Source of the DNA: Bacteroidia bacterium
Lineage (GTDB): Bacteria; Bacteroidota; Bacteroidia; UBA4408
Direction of reading: 5' to 3'
DNA: 44,187 nt
Assembly: GCA_023262495.1 (NCBI GenBank)
Contig: JALRAS010000011.1
Coordinates: forward strand, 1 to 44,187
Part shown: positions 20,703-30,194 of the stretch, piece after piece
How positions within the stretch are numbered: the stretch's first letter is position 1
Layout of the letters: every line of letters begins with the position of its first letter
Translations under genes and position numbers: made by a program
The notes under the pieces: generated by a model
What the model was told of the DNA's origin: nothing
Databases searched by the model: none
Seen by the model: the letters and a program-made list of their open reading frames with translations, nothing else

Positions 20703-21593
20703 ATGAAAATAGCAATCTTATCAAGAAATCCTTCTCTTTATTCAACCAAAAGATTAGTTGAGGCGGGTAAGCAAAGAGGTCACGAAATGATGATACTTGA
20801 CCATCAAAAATGTGTTTTGGTGATTGAGCAGGGTAAGCCCAAAATTGTTTATGGCGGGCACGATGTAGTTGGTGTAGATGCTATTATTCCCCGAATAGGA
20901 GCTTCTGTAACATTTTACGGTGCTGCTGTAGTGCGACAATTTGAACAAATGAAAATTTTTTCAGCAGTAGAATCGCAAGCACTTGTGCGTTCAAGAGATA
21001 AATTGCGCAGTTTGCAACTACTGGCAAAAGCCGGAATAGGAATGCCAAAAACTGCTTTTGCCTCACATCCAAAAGATATTGATAATGTGCTCGAACAAGT
21101 AGGCGGAGCGCCCGTGGTGATTAAACTATTGGAAGGCACCCAGGGCATTGGGGTAATATTGGCCGAAACAAGAAACTCTGCTAAATCAGTGATTGAAGCA
21201 TTTTTAGGTGTGGAGGTAAATATACTTGTGCAAGAGTTTATCAAAGAGGCCAAAGGTGCTGATGTACGTGCATTTATTGTTGATGGTCAAATTGTGGGTG
21301 CCATGAAAAGACAAGGTGCCGAAGGCGATTTCAGATCGAACTTGCACCGAGGTGGTGTAGCCACAGTAATTGAGTTGACCGCGCAAGAAAAAGCAACCGC
21401 CATCAAAGCAGCAAAGAAATTAGGGCTTGCCATTGCCGGTGTAGATATGCTACGCAGCGAAAGAGGCCCATTGGTGATGGAGGTGAACTCATCTCCGGGT
21501 CTAGAAGGTATAGAGGGAGCAACCAAAGTTGATATTGCAGGAAAAATCATAGAGTATATAGAGCGCAACGAGTTTACCAGTCACGATAATTAA
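20703..21593 (+). CDS. rimK: ATP-grasp alpha-L-glutamate ligase, RimK family
   Basis: [30 protein letters not shown]-grasp [18 protein letters not shown] and [23 protein letters not shown]. Confidence 0.94.
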   Translation: MKIAILSRNPSLYSTKRLVEAGKQRGHEMMILDHQKCVLVIEQGKPKIVYGGHDVVGVDAIIPRIGASVTFYGAAVVRQFEQMKIFSAVESQALVRSRDKLRSLQLLAKAGIGMPKTAFASHPKDIDNVLEQVGGAPVVIKLLEGTQGIGVILAETRNSAKSVIEAFLGVEVNILVQEFIKEAKGADVRAFIVDGQIVGAMKRQGAEGDFRSNLHRGGVATVIELTAQEKATAIKAAKKLGLAIAGVDMLRSERGPLVMEVNSSPGLEGIEGATKVDIAGKIIEYIERNEFTSHDN

Positions 21594-21650
21594 TTGGTTA
21601 AACCAAAACAATTCCCGGTTGTTTACTCACATCGTTTACATCACACTTGC

Positions 21651-23216
21651 ATGTATAAAAAAGAAGTAGATTTTTTAATCATAGGTTCTGGTATTGCAGG
21701 AATAAGCTATGCGCTTAAGGTTGCTGCCTATGGGAAAGTGCTCATGCTTACCAAAAGCGATGAAGATGAGAGCAACACCAAATATGCTCAAGGTGGTATT
21801 GCAGCTGTTATGTATGCTCCCGATTCGTACGATAAACATGTGGAGGATACACTCATTTGTGGTGATGGAGAGTGCGATGAAAAAGTGGTGAAACTTGTGA
21901 TTGGCGAATCTACCGAAAGAATTAATGAGTTGATTGGATGGGGTGCGCAGTTTGATAAAACATCAAGCGGCAACTACGATTTAGCCAAGGAGGGCGGTCA
22001 TTCCGAAAAAAGAATTTTGCATCACAAAGACAATACCGGATTTGAAATTGAACGTGCCCTTTTAGCTCAGGCACATCAACATCCCAACATAGAAATACTT
22101 TCGCATTACTATGCCATGGAAATTATTACCCAACATCATCTTGGTGTATGGGTCAATAGCCAAACACCCGGTATAGAGTGTTATGGTGTGTATGCATTAA
22201 ATTTAAAAACAGAAAAGATTGAGATTATTGCTGCAAAAATTGTATTGATGGCCTCAGGTGGTTGCGGACATATTTATGAAAGCACTACTAATCCCACCAT
22301 CGCAACTGGCGATGGGGTGGCCATGGTGTACAGGGCAAAAGGTAAAATCAAAGACATGGAGTTTATACAGTTCCATCCTACTTCATTGTATCAGCCCGGG
22401 CAACATCCCTCTTTCTTGATATCAGAGGCAGTACGCGGCTTTGGAGCTGTTTTGAAAAATACCGATGGGGTAGAGTTTATGCATAAATACGATGCAAGAA
22501 AAGAATTGGCTCCGCGCGATATTGTTGCCAGAGCAATTGATAATGAAATGAAAACAAGAGGGGATGATTTTGTGTATCTCGATTGTACACAACTTAATCA
22601 AGAAGAGTTTATCAAACATTTTCCTAATATCTATCACAAGTGTCTTTCAGTTAATATCGATATTTTTCATGCAATGATTCCTGTGGTGCCTGCCGCGCAT
22701 TACATGTGTGGAGGAATTGACGTGGATGATCATGGGCGTAGCAGCATAAAAAATTTATATGCAGTTGGTGAATGCTCAAGAACGGGCTTGCATGGAGCTA
22801 ACCGACTTGCTTCAAACTCTTTGTTGGAGGCATTGGTTTTTGCACACAGAGCGGCTGTGCATGCCTGCAATCAAATTAACGCTATTGATTTGATGAATGG
22901 CATACCGGCATGGAATGCAGAGGGTACAGCAAGCCCCGAAGAAATGGTTTTAATTACTCAAAGCTTAAAGGAATTGCAAGCAATTATGAGCAATTACGTG
23001 GGAATTGTAAGATCGGACTTGCGCCTTAAACGTGCATTTGATCGCTTACTTATTTTGCATAAAGAGACTGAAAGTTTATACGAAAGAACCACGGTAAGCA
23101 AACAACTTTGTGAGTTACGTAACATGATTAAGGTAGGATATGTAATTATTAAACAAGCCATACAGCGCAAGGAAAGCAGAGGACTACACTTCAACCTTGA
23201 TTATCCTCGCAAATAA
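21651..23216 (+). CDS. nadB: L-aspartate oxidase
   Basis: FAD motif VDFLIIGSGIAGISYALKVA; EGGHSEKRILHHKDNTG; MEFIQFHPTSLY; GANRLASNSLLEALVF. Start MYKKEVDF preferred over the upstream TTG at 21594. Confidence 0.95.
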   Translation: MYKKEVDFLIIGSGIAGISYALKVAAYGKVLMLTKSDEDESNTKYAQGGIAAVMYAPDSYDKHVEDTLICGDGECDEKVVKLVIGESTERINELIGWGAQFDKTSSGNYDLAKEGGHSEKRILHHKDNTGFEIERALLAQAHQHPNIEILSHYYAMEIITQHHLGVWVNSQTPGIECYGVYALNLKTEKIEIIAAKIVLMASGGCGHIYESTTNPTIATGDGVAMVYRAKGKIKDMEFIQFHPTSLYQPGQHPSFLISEAVRGFGAVLKNTDGVEFMHKYDARKELAPRDIVARAIDNEMKTRGDDFVYLDCTQLNQEEFIKHFPNIYHKCLSVNIDIFHAMIPVVPAAHYMCGGIDVDDHGRSSIKNLYAVGECSRTGLHGANRLASNSLLEALVFAHRAAVHACNQINAIDLMNGIPAWNAEGTASPEEMVLITQSLKELQAIMSNYVGIVRSDLRLKRAFDRLLILHKETESLYERTTVSKQLCELRNMIKVGYVIIKQAIQRKESRGLHFNLDYPRK

Positions 23217-23224
23217 CATACATA

Positions 23225-24340
23225 CTATTGTTTGATGTATTTTCCGGAAACAATCTTGCCAATATCATTGGTAAGCAGATAGAAGTACATACCCGAAGGC
23301 CATGCTGCTGTATTGAGTTGGGTTAAAGTGTTGCTAAGATTTAAAGTGTGCACCATTTTGCCGCTGATATCCATGAATAAAACCTTTGGATGGTAAGCGA
23401 GGGTATTGATTACAATATTCATATCCTCTATGCCGGGATTTGGGGCTATCGAAAACCCTTTTTCATCATGATTATTCAACCCATCGGAAGTTACACTGCA
23501 AGTTAAGTAATAGCGCTCGTTGAGGTAGGTATAGTTAATGACATCATATTGCATAGGAGAAAAATAGTTCCTGCACTTTTTGCGAGAGTAGCTCATAATG
23601 TTTGAAGGATCGGGGGCATAGGGCATTCCATTGGCATCGGTAGCTGTACCGGTATACACACAATTGGTATCAACTGTTGAAGTGCCTAGTGTTGGATCGG
23701 CAGGCGTATCGCAAATATAATCGCCCTCAGTTGCGCAGTTGCTGCCGTCTGCCAACTCATCGGGAGTTCCTCCGTGCGTATGCGGCAGGCCAAACAAGTG
23801 CCCCAATTCATGGGCAAGCGTACTGCCGTTGGTGGCGCAATTGGCCGACATCATTACATAGTCCTCGCTGGGTGGATATTGTGAGTAACCGCAAACCGGG
23901 CTCCCATTGAAATTGACCGAGCCATAGAAATACATATTCACAACTTCTTCGGTGTAAAACTGTGAAAGCACATCGGCATGATGTGTGTTATAATCAAAAG
24001 CATTGTAGAAATCATCGTCAATAATTTGTGGCGACAAACATTCTACAAATACCATATCAGAATTGCTGTAGAACTGGTTAACAGAGTCAATTTCATTGTA
24101 AATTTCTGCAAGCGTTAAATTGCTGCTTCCATCTGATGCCCTAAAGAAATGTATTTGATATGGAATGGTGCTGAGCTGTCGCTTCACAGGCAATGCTAAA
24201 TTAGGTTGTATGCTTGCTCTTATTTTATTGAACCACTCTTGATTATTGATTGTGGCACACTCTTGATTGCTCTGAGCGCTTGCAATTGACAATCCGCAAA
24301 GCGAGATGCAAAAAACAAGTAGGGATTTCATTGTCTTCAT
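23225..24340 (-). CDS. Secreted M43-like (pappalysin-type) zinc metalloprotease with T9SS sorting domain
   Basis: HELGHLFGLPHTHGG (HExxHxxGxxH), downstream NIMSYSRKKCRNYFSPMQ Met-turn region; CTD FSIAPNPGIEDMNIVIN...PSGMYFYLLTNDIGKIVSGKYIKQ. Start ATG 24340 (or 24331) rather than TTG 24349. Confidence 0.9.
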   Translation of the reverse strand: MKTMKSLLVFCISLCGLSIASAQSNQECATINNQEWFNKIRASIQPNLALPVKRQLSTIPYQIHFFRASDGSSNLTLAEIYNEIDSVNQFYSNSDMVFVECLSPQIIDDDFYNAFDYNTHHADVLSQFYTEEVVNMYFYGSVNFNGSPVCGYSQYPPSEDYVMMSANCATNGSTLAHELGHLFGLPHTHGGTPDELADGSNCATEGDYICDTPADPTLGTSTVDTNCVYTGTATDANGMPYAPDPSNIMSYSRKKCRNYFSPMQYDVINYTYLNERYYLTCSVTSDGLNNHDEKGFSIAPNPGIEDMNIVINTLAYHPKVLFMDISGKMVHTLNLSNTLTQLNTAAWPSGMYFYLLTNDIGKIVSGKYIKQ

Positions 24341-24534
24341 TATTTTCAAAGATAAAAATTTATCTGTAAGTGTTTATTTGTTGTATCTCACTTTTATTTG
24401 AGCAAGCAGCCAATACTATAAGAAACGAACAATTGAAAGGAATCAAAGGTTGTGTATGGGAGTAGCGACTTTTAAAAAAATTTCATCGTTGAGTATATCT
24501 TTTATCTACTTTTGTATGTCTAAAAAAAACACAA

Positions 24535-25185
24535 ATGATCATTGCTCCTTCCGTTTTATCAGCCGACTTTGGCAATCTGCAAAGAGATATTGAAATGATT
24601 AACAGTTCTGAAGCCGATTGGTTTCATGTAGATGTGATGGATGGCGTTTTTGTGCCTAATATTTCTTTTGGTTTTCCTGTGTTGAAGCAAATAAAAAAGC
24701 ACGCGAAAAAAACCATTGATGTGCATTTAATGATTGTTGATCCGCAACGTTATATTGATGAGTTTTGTGTTCAAGGGGCCGACATTATTTCGGTACACAT
24801 CGAGGCCTGTACGCATCTGCACAGAGCTATTCAGCAAATAAAGTCACTCAACATCAAGGCAGGTGTAGCCATTAATCCGCATACGCCAATTAGTGCTTTA
24901 GAAGATATTATTGCAGAAATTGATTTGGTGTGTTTAATGTCGGTAAACCCCGGTTTTGGCGGACAAAAATTCATTCATAATACTTATAAAAAAGTGTCTC
25001 AACTGAAGGAGCTAATCATCAAAAGCAATTCAAGTGCATTGATTGAAATTGATGGAGGAGTTGATTTTGAAAATGCAGCTTTGCTTAAGCAGGCAGGCGC
25101 TGATGTATTGGTTGCAGGAAATACTGTTTTCTCGCACCCTTCGCCACCGGAGGCAATTGCCCTATTAAAAAGTAAAACTGCCTAA
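24535..25185 (+). CDS. rpe: Ribulose-phosphate 3-epimerase
   Basis: IIAPSVLSADFGNLQRDIEMINSSEADWFHVDVMDGVFVPNISFG; MSVNPGFGGQKFI; EIDGGV. Confidence 0.97.
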   Translation: MIIAPSVLSADFGNLQRDIEMINSSEADWFHVDVMDGVFVPNISFGFPVLKQIKKHAKKTIDVHLMIVDPQRYIDEFCVQGADIISVHIEACTHLHRAIQQIKSLNIKAGVAINPHTPISALEDIIAEIDLVCLMSVNPGFGGQKFIHNTYKKVSQLKELIIKSNSSALIEIDGGVDFENAALLKQAGADVLVAGNTVFSHPSPPEAIALLKSKTA

Positions 25186-26390
25186 CTTAAATTAAAACGT
25201 TCAACAGCCATATCGGCTACTGTATTTCCAATGGCTAAACATGCTGTTGCAGCAGGAGAAGGCGCATTCAAAATATGAATGGCATTGCCGCTTCCTTCAA
25301 TTTTAAAATCATCAATCATTTCGCCTTGTGGAGATAGCGCCATGGCGCGCACTCCGGCTCTGCCCGGTGTAATATCATCCATTTCTAAACTAGGTATCAA
25401 TTTTCTCAAACGCTTTAAAAAATATGCTTTTGAAAATGCTCCACGATACTCATCTAAGCCAAAGCGCCAATGCTTTGCAAAGAATTTCCATGTGCCGCCA
25501 AAGGCAAATGCCTCAGCAGTATCTCTAAGGTTAAAGTCGGTTTTGCCGTAACCTTCTCTTTTAAATACAAATACAGCGTTTGGTCCGCACTCCACTCCGC
25601 CATGAATCATGCGTGTGAAATGAACCCCTAAAAATGGAAACTGCGGATTAGGCACAGGATAAATCAAATTCTTAACCTTGCTCATTCCTTGTTCTGACAA
25701 TTCATAATAATCGCCTCTGAAACCAACAATGGCAGAATCAGATGGCGAACCTTCTTTTTTTGCCATTCGATCGCTCTGTAAACCCGCGCAGGTGATGATA
25801 TATTTTCCTTCAAAGTTTCCTTTATTGGTAATTACTGTAGTGCTTGAAGCGCCTTTCTGAAAAGCCTTGGCTTCAGTACCTAACATAATTTTGCTTTGTG
25901 GAAATTTAGCAGTAAGTACTTCCCCTAATCTAACAGTAAGACCAACATAATCAATAATACCCGTACATGGCACATAAATAGCACCAATGCCCTCGGCATA
26001 TGGTTCTATCTCTTTTACTTTTTTTGTATCAATAATTTCAATCCCTTCCACGCCATTGGCAAGGCCATTGTTATACACCTTATTCATGTGCGCCAGTTCC
26101 GACTCGTGTGTAGCCAAAATTACTTTTCCGCAAATATCATGATCTACCTTGTATTCCTTGGCAAAGGCCACCAACTCTCTTCTTCCGTCAACACAATTTT
26201 TTGCCTTAAATGAACCCGGTTTATAGTAAATACCCGAATGTATTACCCCCGAATTTCTGCCCGTTTGGTGTGCCGACAGTTGTTGTTCTTTTTCTAGCAC
26301 CAATATTTTCTTTTGGGGATAACGCAGGTTTAACTTGTATGCTGTTGAGAGGCCAACACACCCTCCACCTATTACTATGATATCGTACAT
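25182..26390 (-). CDS. lhgO: L-2-hydroxyglutarate oxidase
   Basis: DIIVIGGGCVGLSTAYKL; QTGRNSGVIHSGIYYKPGSFKAKNCVDG; GGVECGPNAVFVFKREGY; RAGVRAMALSPQGEMIDDF. Confidence 0.93.
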   Translation of the reverse strand: MYDIIVIGGGCVGLSTAYKLNLRYPQKKILVLEKEQQLSAHQTGRNSGVIHSGIYYKPGSFKAKNCVDGRRELVAFAKEYKVDHDICGKVILATHESELAHMNKVYNNGLANGVEGIEIIDTKKVKEIEPYAEGIGAIYVPCTGIIDYVGLTVRLGEVLTAKFPQSKIMLGTEAKAFQKGASSTTVITNKGNFEGKYIITCAGLQSDRMAKKEGSPSDSAIVGFRGDYYELSEQGMSKVKNLIYPVPNPQFPFLGVHFTRMIHGGVECGPNAVFVFKREGYGKTDFNLRDTAEAFAFGGTWKFFAKHWRFGLDEYRGAFSKAYFLKRLRKLIPSLEMDDITPGRAGVRAMALSPQGEMIDDFKIEGSGNAIHILNAPSPAATACLAIGNTVADMAVERFNLS

Positions 26391-26488
26391 AACATTATTT
26401 TAGATGACAAAGAAACGATACATTTTTTTAAAGGTCAACAGAAAAATAAAAACTATAGTTTTACGTTTGTGAAATACAGATGCGCTGA

Positions 26489-28096
26489 TTGAAAAAAATT
26501 CTGACATACATTCCTTCTTCCGATTTATATTTTTTCGGGCTTATCCTGTTTGCGGCATCGCTTCCCTTGTCTAAGTTTACCATGAGTTTGGCTCAGTTTG
26601 TGATAGCCGGTAATTGGCTGCTTGAAATGAATTTCCGTCAAAAGTTTCGCATGCTTGGTCAAAATAAAACAGCTTTGATGCTCATGTCATTGTACTTTTT
26701 ACACCTGGCAGGACTCATTTACACCACAGACTTTACCTTTGCACTAAATGATTTGAGAACCAAATTGCCACTCCTGCTTTTTCCGTTTTTAATGGCCACT
26801 TCAAAGCCGCTTTCGCAGAAGCAAATCAATTATATTTTATTTTTTGTTTATGCAGCAACCATTGTTTCCTCTCTCATTTCACTCTGCATTTTTCTTGGGT
26901 TTACGGGTAAAGAAATTACCGATATCAGGCAAATTTCTCCATTGATTTCGCACATCAGACTGGCTTTGCTTGTTTGTGTTTCGGTGGGGATTGCTTGTTA
27001 TTTTTATGTTTTCCCCAAACATTTTCCCATGCAACTTAACTATCAAAAATCCATGCAGTTTTTAGCTGTCATCAGCATCGTTTGGTTAATTGTATTTCTG
27101 ATAATTTTAGAATCCTTAACAGGCATGTTGTTGATACTATCAGGAATCATTTGTTTTGCCTTCTATCAAATTTTCCGGGTATCTTCAACCTATTCAACGA
27201 GAATTAAATTTGGACTCTTTGTAATGCTTTTTTCGGGTGGCAGCTATTTGGCCCTCGACTATCTGATGAAACCTTTTCAAATAAAAGAGCAGGTGCAATA
27301 TGAAACGCTTCCACAAAAAACTGCTCAAGGAAATAAATACACGCATCACATTGATGAGAAGTTTACCGAAAATGGGCACTACTATGGCATTTTTCAGTGT
27401 GAGGAAGAATTGAGATCGGCATGGAACAAAAGAAGCAAATTGAGTTATGATGCAACCGACAACAAACAGCAAGCACTTAATTTTACCCTGATGCGTTATC
27501 TCACTTCACACGGTTTAACCAAAGATGCCGAGGGCGTTGCACAACTGAGTGAAACAGATATCAAGTTGATTGAGCAGGGCATTACCAATTATAAAATACC
27601 GTTTATGAACCCTCTTGAAAGCCGCGCTTATCAAGTGTATTGCGAATATCAGAGCTATCGTGATGGATATAATGCAAGTGGACACAGTTTAACTATGCGC
27701 CTACATTATTGGCAAGCCGCAAGTTTAATCATTAAGGAAAATTTTTTGTTTGGTGTGGGTACAGGTGACACTGAGCTTGCTTTTCAGCAGAAGTACAACG
27801 ATATTAACTCTCCCCTTAATAAAGAATGGAGACACCGTGCGCACAATCAGTACCTAACCATTATGCTTACATTTGGTTTACCCGGCATTTTATTTTTCTT
27901 GGCATGGCTTTTTGTACCCTGCCTCATTAATCGTAAAACACTGCATCCGGTTTACTATGCATTCATGTTTGTGTTTTTAATATCAATGCTTACCGAAGAC
28001 ACCCTCGAAACACAGGCGGGTGTTAGTTTTGCTGTATTTTTCAGTTGCTTGTTTTTGTTAAACACTGCTTCAAACAATCATTACAAACCTGATTGA
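26489..28096 (+). CDS. O-antigen ligase family (Wzy_C) polytopic membrane protein
   Basis: Multiple TM helices; GVGTGDTELAFQQKYND...HRAHNQYLTIMLTFGLPGILFFLAWL typical of Wzy_C ligases; TTG start. Confidence 0.85.
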   Translation: MKKILTYIPSSDLYFFGLILFAASLPLSKFTMSLAQFVIAGNWLLEMNFRQKFRMLGQNKTALMLMSLYFLHLAGLIYTTDFTFALNDLRTKLPLLLFPFLMATSKPLSQKQINYILFFVYAATIVSSLISLCIFLGFTGKEITDIRQISPLISHIRLALLVCVSVGIACYFYVFPKHFPMQLNYQKSMQFLAVISIVWLIVFLIILESLTGMLLILSGIICFAFYQIFRVSSTYSTRIKFGLFVMLFSGGSYLALDYLMKPFQIKEQVQYETLPQKTAQGNKYTHHIDEKFTENGHYYGIFQCEEELRSAWNKRSKLSYDATDNKQQALNFTLMRYLTSHGLTKDAEGVAQLSETDIKLIEQGITNYKIPFMNPLESRAYQVYCEYQSYRDGYNASGHSLTMRLHYWQAASLIIKENFLFGVGTGDTELAFQQKYNDINSPLNKEWRHRAHNQYLTIMLTFGLPGILFFLAWLFVPCLINRKTLHPVYYAFMFVFLISMLTEDTLETQAGVSFAVFFSCLFLLNTASNNHYKPD

Positions 28097-28692
28097 CTGC
28101 TTTTAAGAATGTTGTAAAGTAAGTCTCGTGCCCTAAATAATTGTGCCTTTACTGTGCCTAGTGGCAAGTCTAGTTTGGCTGATATTTCTTCGTAAGATAA
28201 TTCGTCAAAATAGCGCATCTCCACCAAGGTTCTATATTTGGGTTTTAATTTCTCAACCACCTCGCGCATCAGCACACTCTTTTGTTTTTTAATAAAGTTT
28301 TCTTCCGGGTCAAGACTTGGTGCTTTGATGTCGAGAGAAACCTCCCCACCTTCATCATTCTCAAATGGCTTATCAATGGAGACAGTGGCGTTATTTTTCT
28401 TCTTACGGATAAAATCAATACAGTTATTGGTGGCAATTTTAAACAGCCAAGTACTAAAAGCAAAATTAGGGGTATACTGCGAAAGTCGGCTAAAGGCTTT
28501 ACCAAATGCTTCAATAGTTAAATCATCGGCATCGTCTTTATTATTCACCATTTTAAGCAACATAAAATATACCGACTCTTTGTATCTCCCCATCAACTCC
28601 GCATAGGCGCGCTGATCTCCATGCTCAACAGCCAATAGCACAAGTTTATAATCGTGCTGCGCCTTCTCGGTTAAATTGTGACCTACTTCCAT
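28081..28692 (-). CDS. RNA polymerase sigma-70 factor, ECF subfamily
   Basis: YAELMGRYKESVYFMLLKMVNNKDDADDLTIEAFGKAFSRL (sigma2); LPLGTVKAQLFRARDLLYNIL (sigma4). Confidence 0.94.
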   Translation of the reverse strand: MEVGHNLTEKAQHDYKLVLLAVEHGDQRAYAELMGRYKESVYFMLLKMVNNKDDADDLTIEAFGKAFSRLSQYTPNFAFSTWLFKIATNNCIDFIRKKKNNATVSIDKPFENDEGGEVSLDIKAPSLDPEENFIKKQKSVLMREVVEKLKPKYRTLVEMRYFDELSYEEISAKLDLPLGTVKAQLFRARDLLYNILKSSQSGL

Positions 28693-29801
28693 TTATGTTT
28701 TTTTACAAAAAAGTTACCAATGTATATAATCGGATATAAAAACAAAAGAATTATTTCAATGAATGGAGTAAAAATCAATAAATCTGCTTCCTTCATTAAA
28801 CGCATCCCTTTACGTAAAATGATAAGTTGGGTGACAATTTTTAAGCCAAAAATTTCTAAAATTATTAACAAATTAAAGGAGCTAAAAAGCAAAGCAATGA
28901 AGCTGAGGTAAAAAAGATACTGCGATAGTGCCGCAAGACCAAGCCATGTTTTATGAGATGTTTTGTAATGTTTTGCCGTGGTCAAATGCCTTCTTTTTTG
29001 CTTAATCCATGCGCTAAGACTTGCTTTTGGATCGCTGTAAGTAAAAGAATCAGGGTGTAACTCTACCGCTACATTTTGCCTGTTGGCCACCTTATTGATG
29101 AATAAATCATCATCTCCTGACTGAATGTGATATTGAGAGGCAAACCCTTTGTTTCTGAAAAACAAAGTTTTGGTGTAGGCAAGATTTCTGCCAATGCCCA
29201 TATAAGTTTTTCCGGCTAAGGAGAAGGAGAGATATTGCAATCCAATAAAAAAAGTATCGAATCGAATGACCTTGTTGAGCAGGCCACCGGTTTTTTTATA
29301 CGGGCCGTAACCCAGTATAATTTCTTTGCTGTCGCTAAAGTTTCTTACCATGCTTGCAATCCAGCGCTTGTCGCCCGGAATGCAGTCGGCATCGGTAAGC
29401 AATAAATGTTCGTATTTTGCCCCTTTAATTCCAAGTGTTAAAGCCAATTTTTTGTCATGCGCCTTAATGTCATCCTCATTCAGTTCAACCACATGCAGAT
29501 TAGGATATTTCTTTTCAAACTCTTCCAGGATATCACTAGATTCATCCACTGAACAGTCATTTACCACCACAATTTGAAACTCAGGGTAATCTTGCTGAAA
29601 AAACAAAGGAATGCTTTTATGTAGTTTTAAAGCTTCGTTTTTGGCGCAAATCACCACCGAAACAGGCGGCTGCGTATGATAATTATCCTTTGGTTTAAAC
29701 CAAGCCACCCTTGCATAAAAATACAGGTAGTAAAACAGTTGAACCGCTGATGCAAAAACAAAAACCCCGAATACTATTTCTGATATGTGTATATCAACCA
29801 T
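28683..29801 (-). CDS. Family 2 glycosyltransferase, membrane-associated
   Basis: PPVSVVICAKNEALKLHKSIPLFFQQDYPEFQIVVVNDCSVDES; LLLTDADCIPG; QKRRHLTTAKHY (QxxRW-like); C-terminal TM helices. Confidence 0.93.
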   Translation of the reverse strand: MVDIHISEIVFGVFVFASAVQLFYYLYFYARVAWFKPKDNYHTQPPVSVVICAKNEALKLHKSIPLFFQQDYPEFQIVVVNDCSVDESSDILEEFEKKYPNLHVVELNEDDIKAHDKKLALTLGIKGAKYEHLLLTDADCIPGDKRWIASMVRNFSDSKEIILGYGPYKKTGGLLNKVIRFDTFFIGLQYLSFSLAGKTYMGIGRNLAYTKTLFFRNKGFASQYHIQSGDDDLFINKVANRQNVAVELHPDSFTYSDPKASLSAWIKQKRRHLTTAKHYKTSHKTWLGLAALSQYLFYLSFIALLFSSFNLLIILEIFGLKIVTQLIILRKGMRLMKEADLLIFTPFIEIILLFLYPIIYIGNFFVKKHKWK

Positions 29802-29914
29802 AAATAAAACACCTTAGCTTGCAAAGGTAAAAAGGCCGTTTTGCTTATTTTGTACTTGTAATTATTTAGTTTAAACAAAGTAATTAACATTGTTAGTTAA
29901 TGCACAAAAAACCC

Positions 29915-29964
29915 GAATTCGTCCTCGTTTGCCCCAGAACTCGTCATCGTTTGCAACGAGAACG
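29915..29964. repeat. Two 18-bp imperfect direct repeats (22-bp period) followed by an overlapping imperfect hairpin
   Basis: GAATTCGTCCTCGTTTGC (29915..29932) and GAACTCGTCATCGTTTGC (29937..29954), 16/18 identical; CGTCATCGTT-TGC-AACGAGAACG (29942..29964) inverted repeat with 2 mismatches. Confidence 0.6.
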
Positions 29965-30194
29965 CACAACATATACGTTTACAACGCATCAAACACCTTC
30001 CGCTTCAACGCCTGCTTAATTTTCATTCAAACAATCATGATAACATAATACCAATCAGAATTGAGCTTAACTAAAATGTAAATGTGATCCATTAGGTATT
30101 TCAAAATGGGATGATCATTTTAGAAGAAATAACACCCGACAATGTCAATCAAATCAAATTGAGTTAAAAAATTGCTTTCTTTTGCACTTGTTTT

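Noticed and set aside
28238-28606. 122-aa plus-strand ORF opposite the sigma factor
   Set aside because: Shadow of the ECF sigma gene; no independent support.
30103-30121. AAAATG-GGATGAT-CATTTT hairpin in the same gap as the REP-like repeat
   Set aside because: Six-bp AT-rich stem, expected by chance at this base composition; no T-tract or coupling to a gene end.
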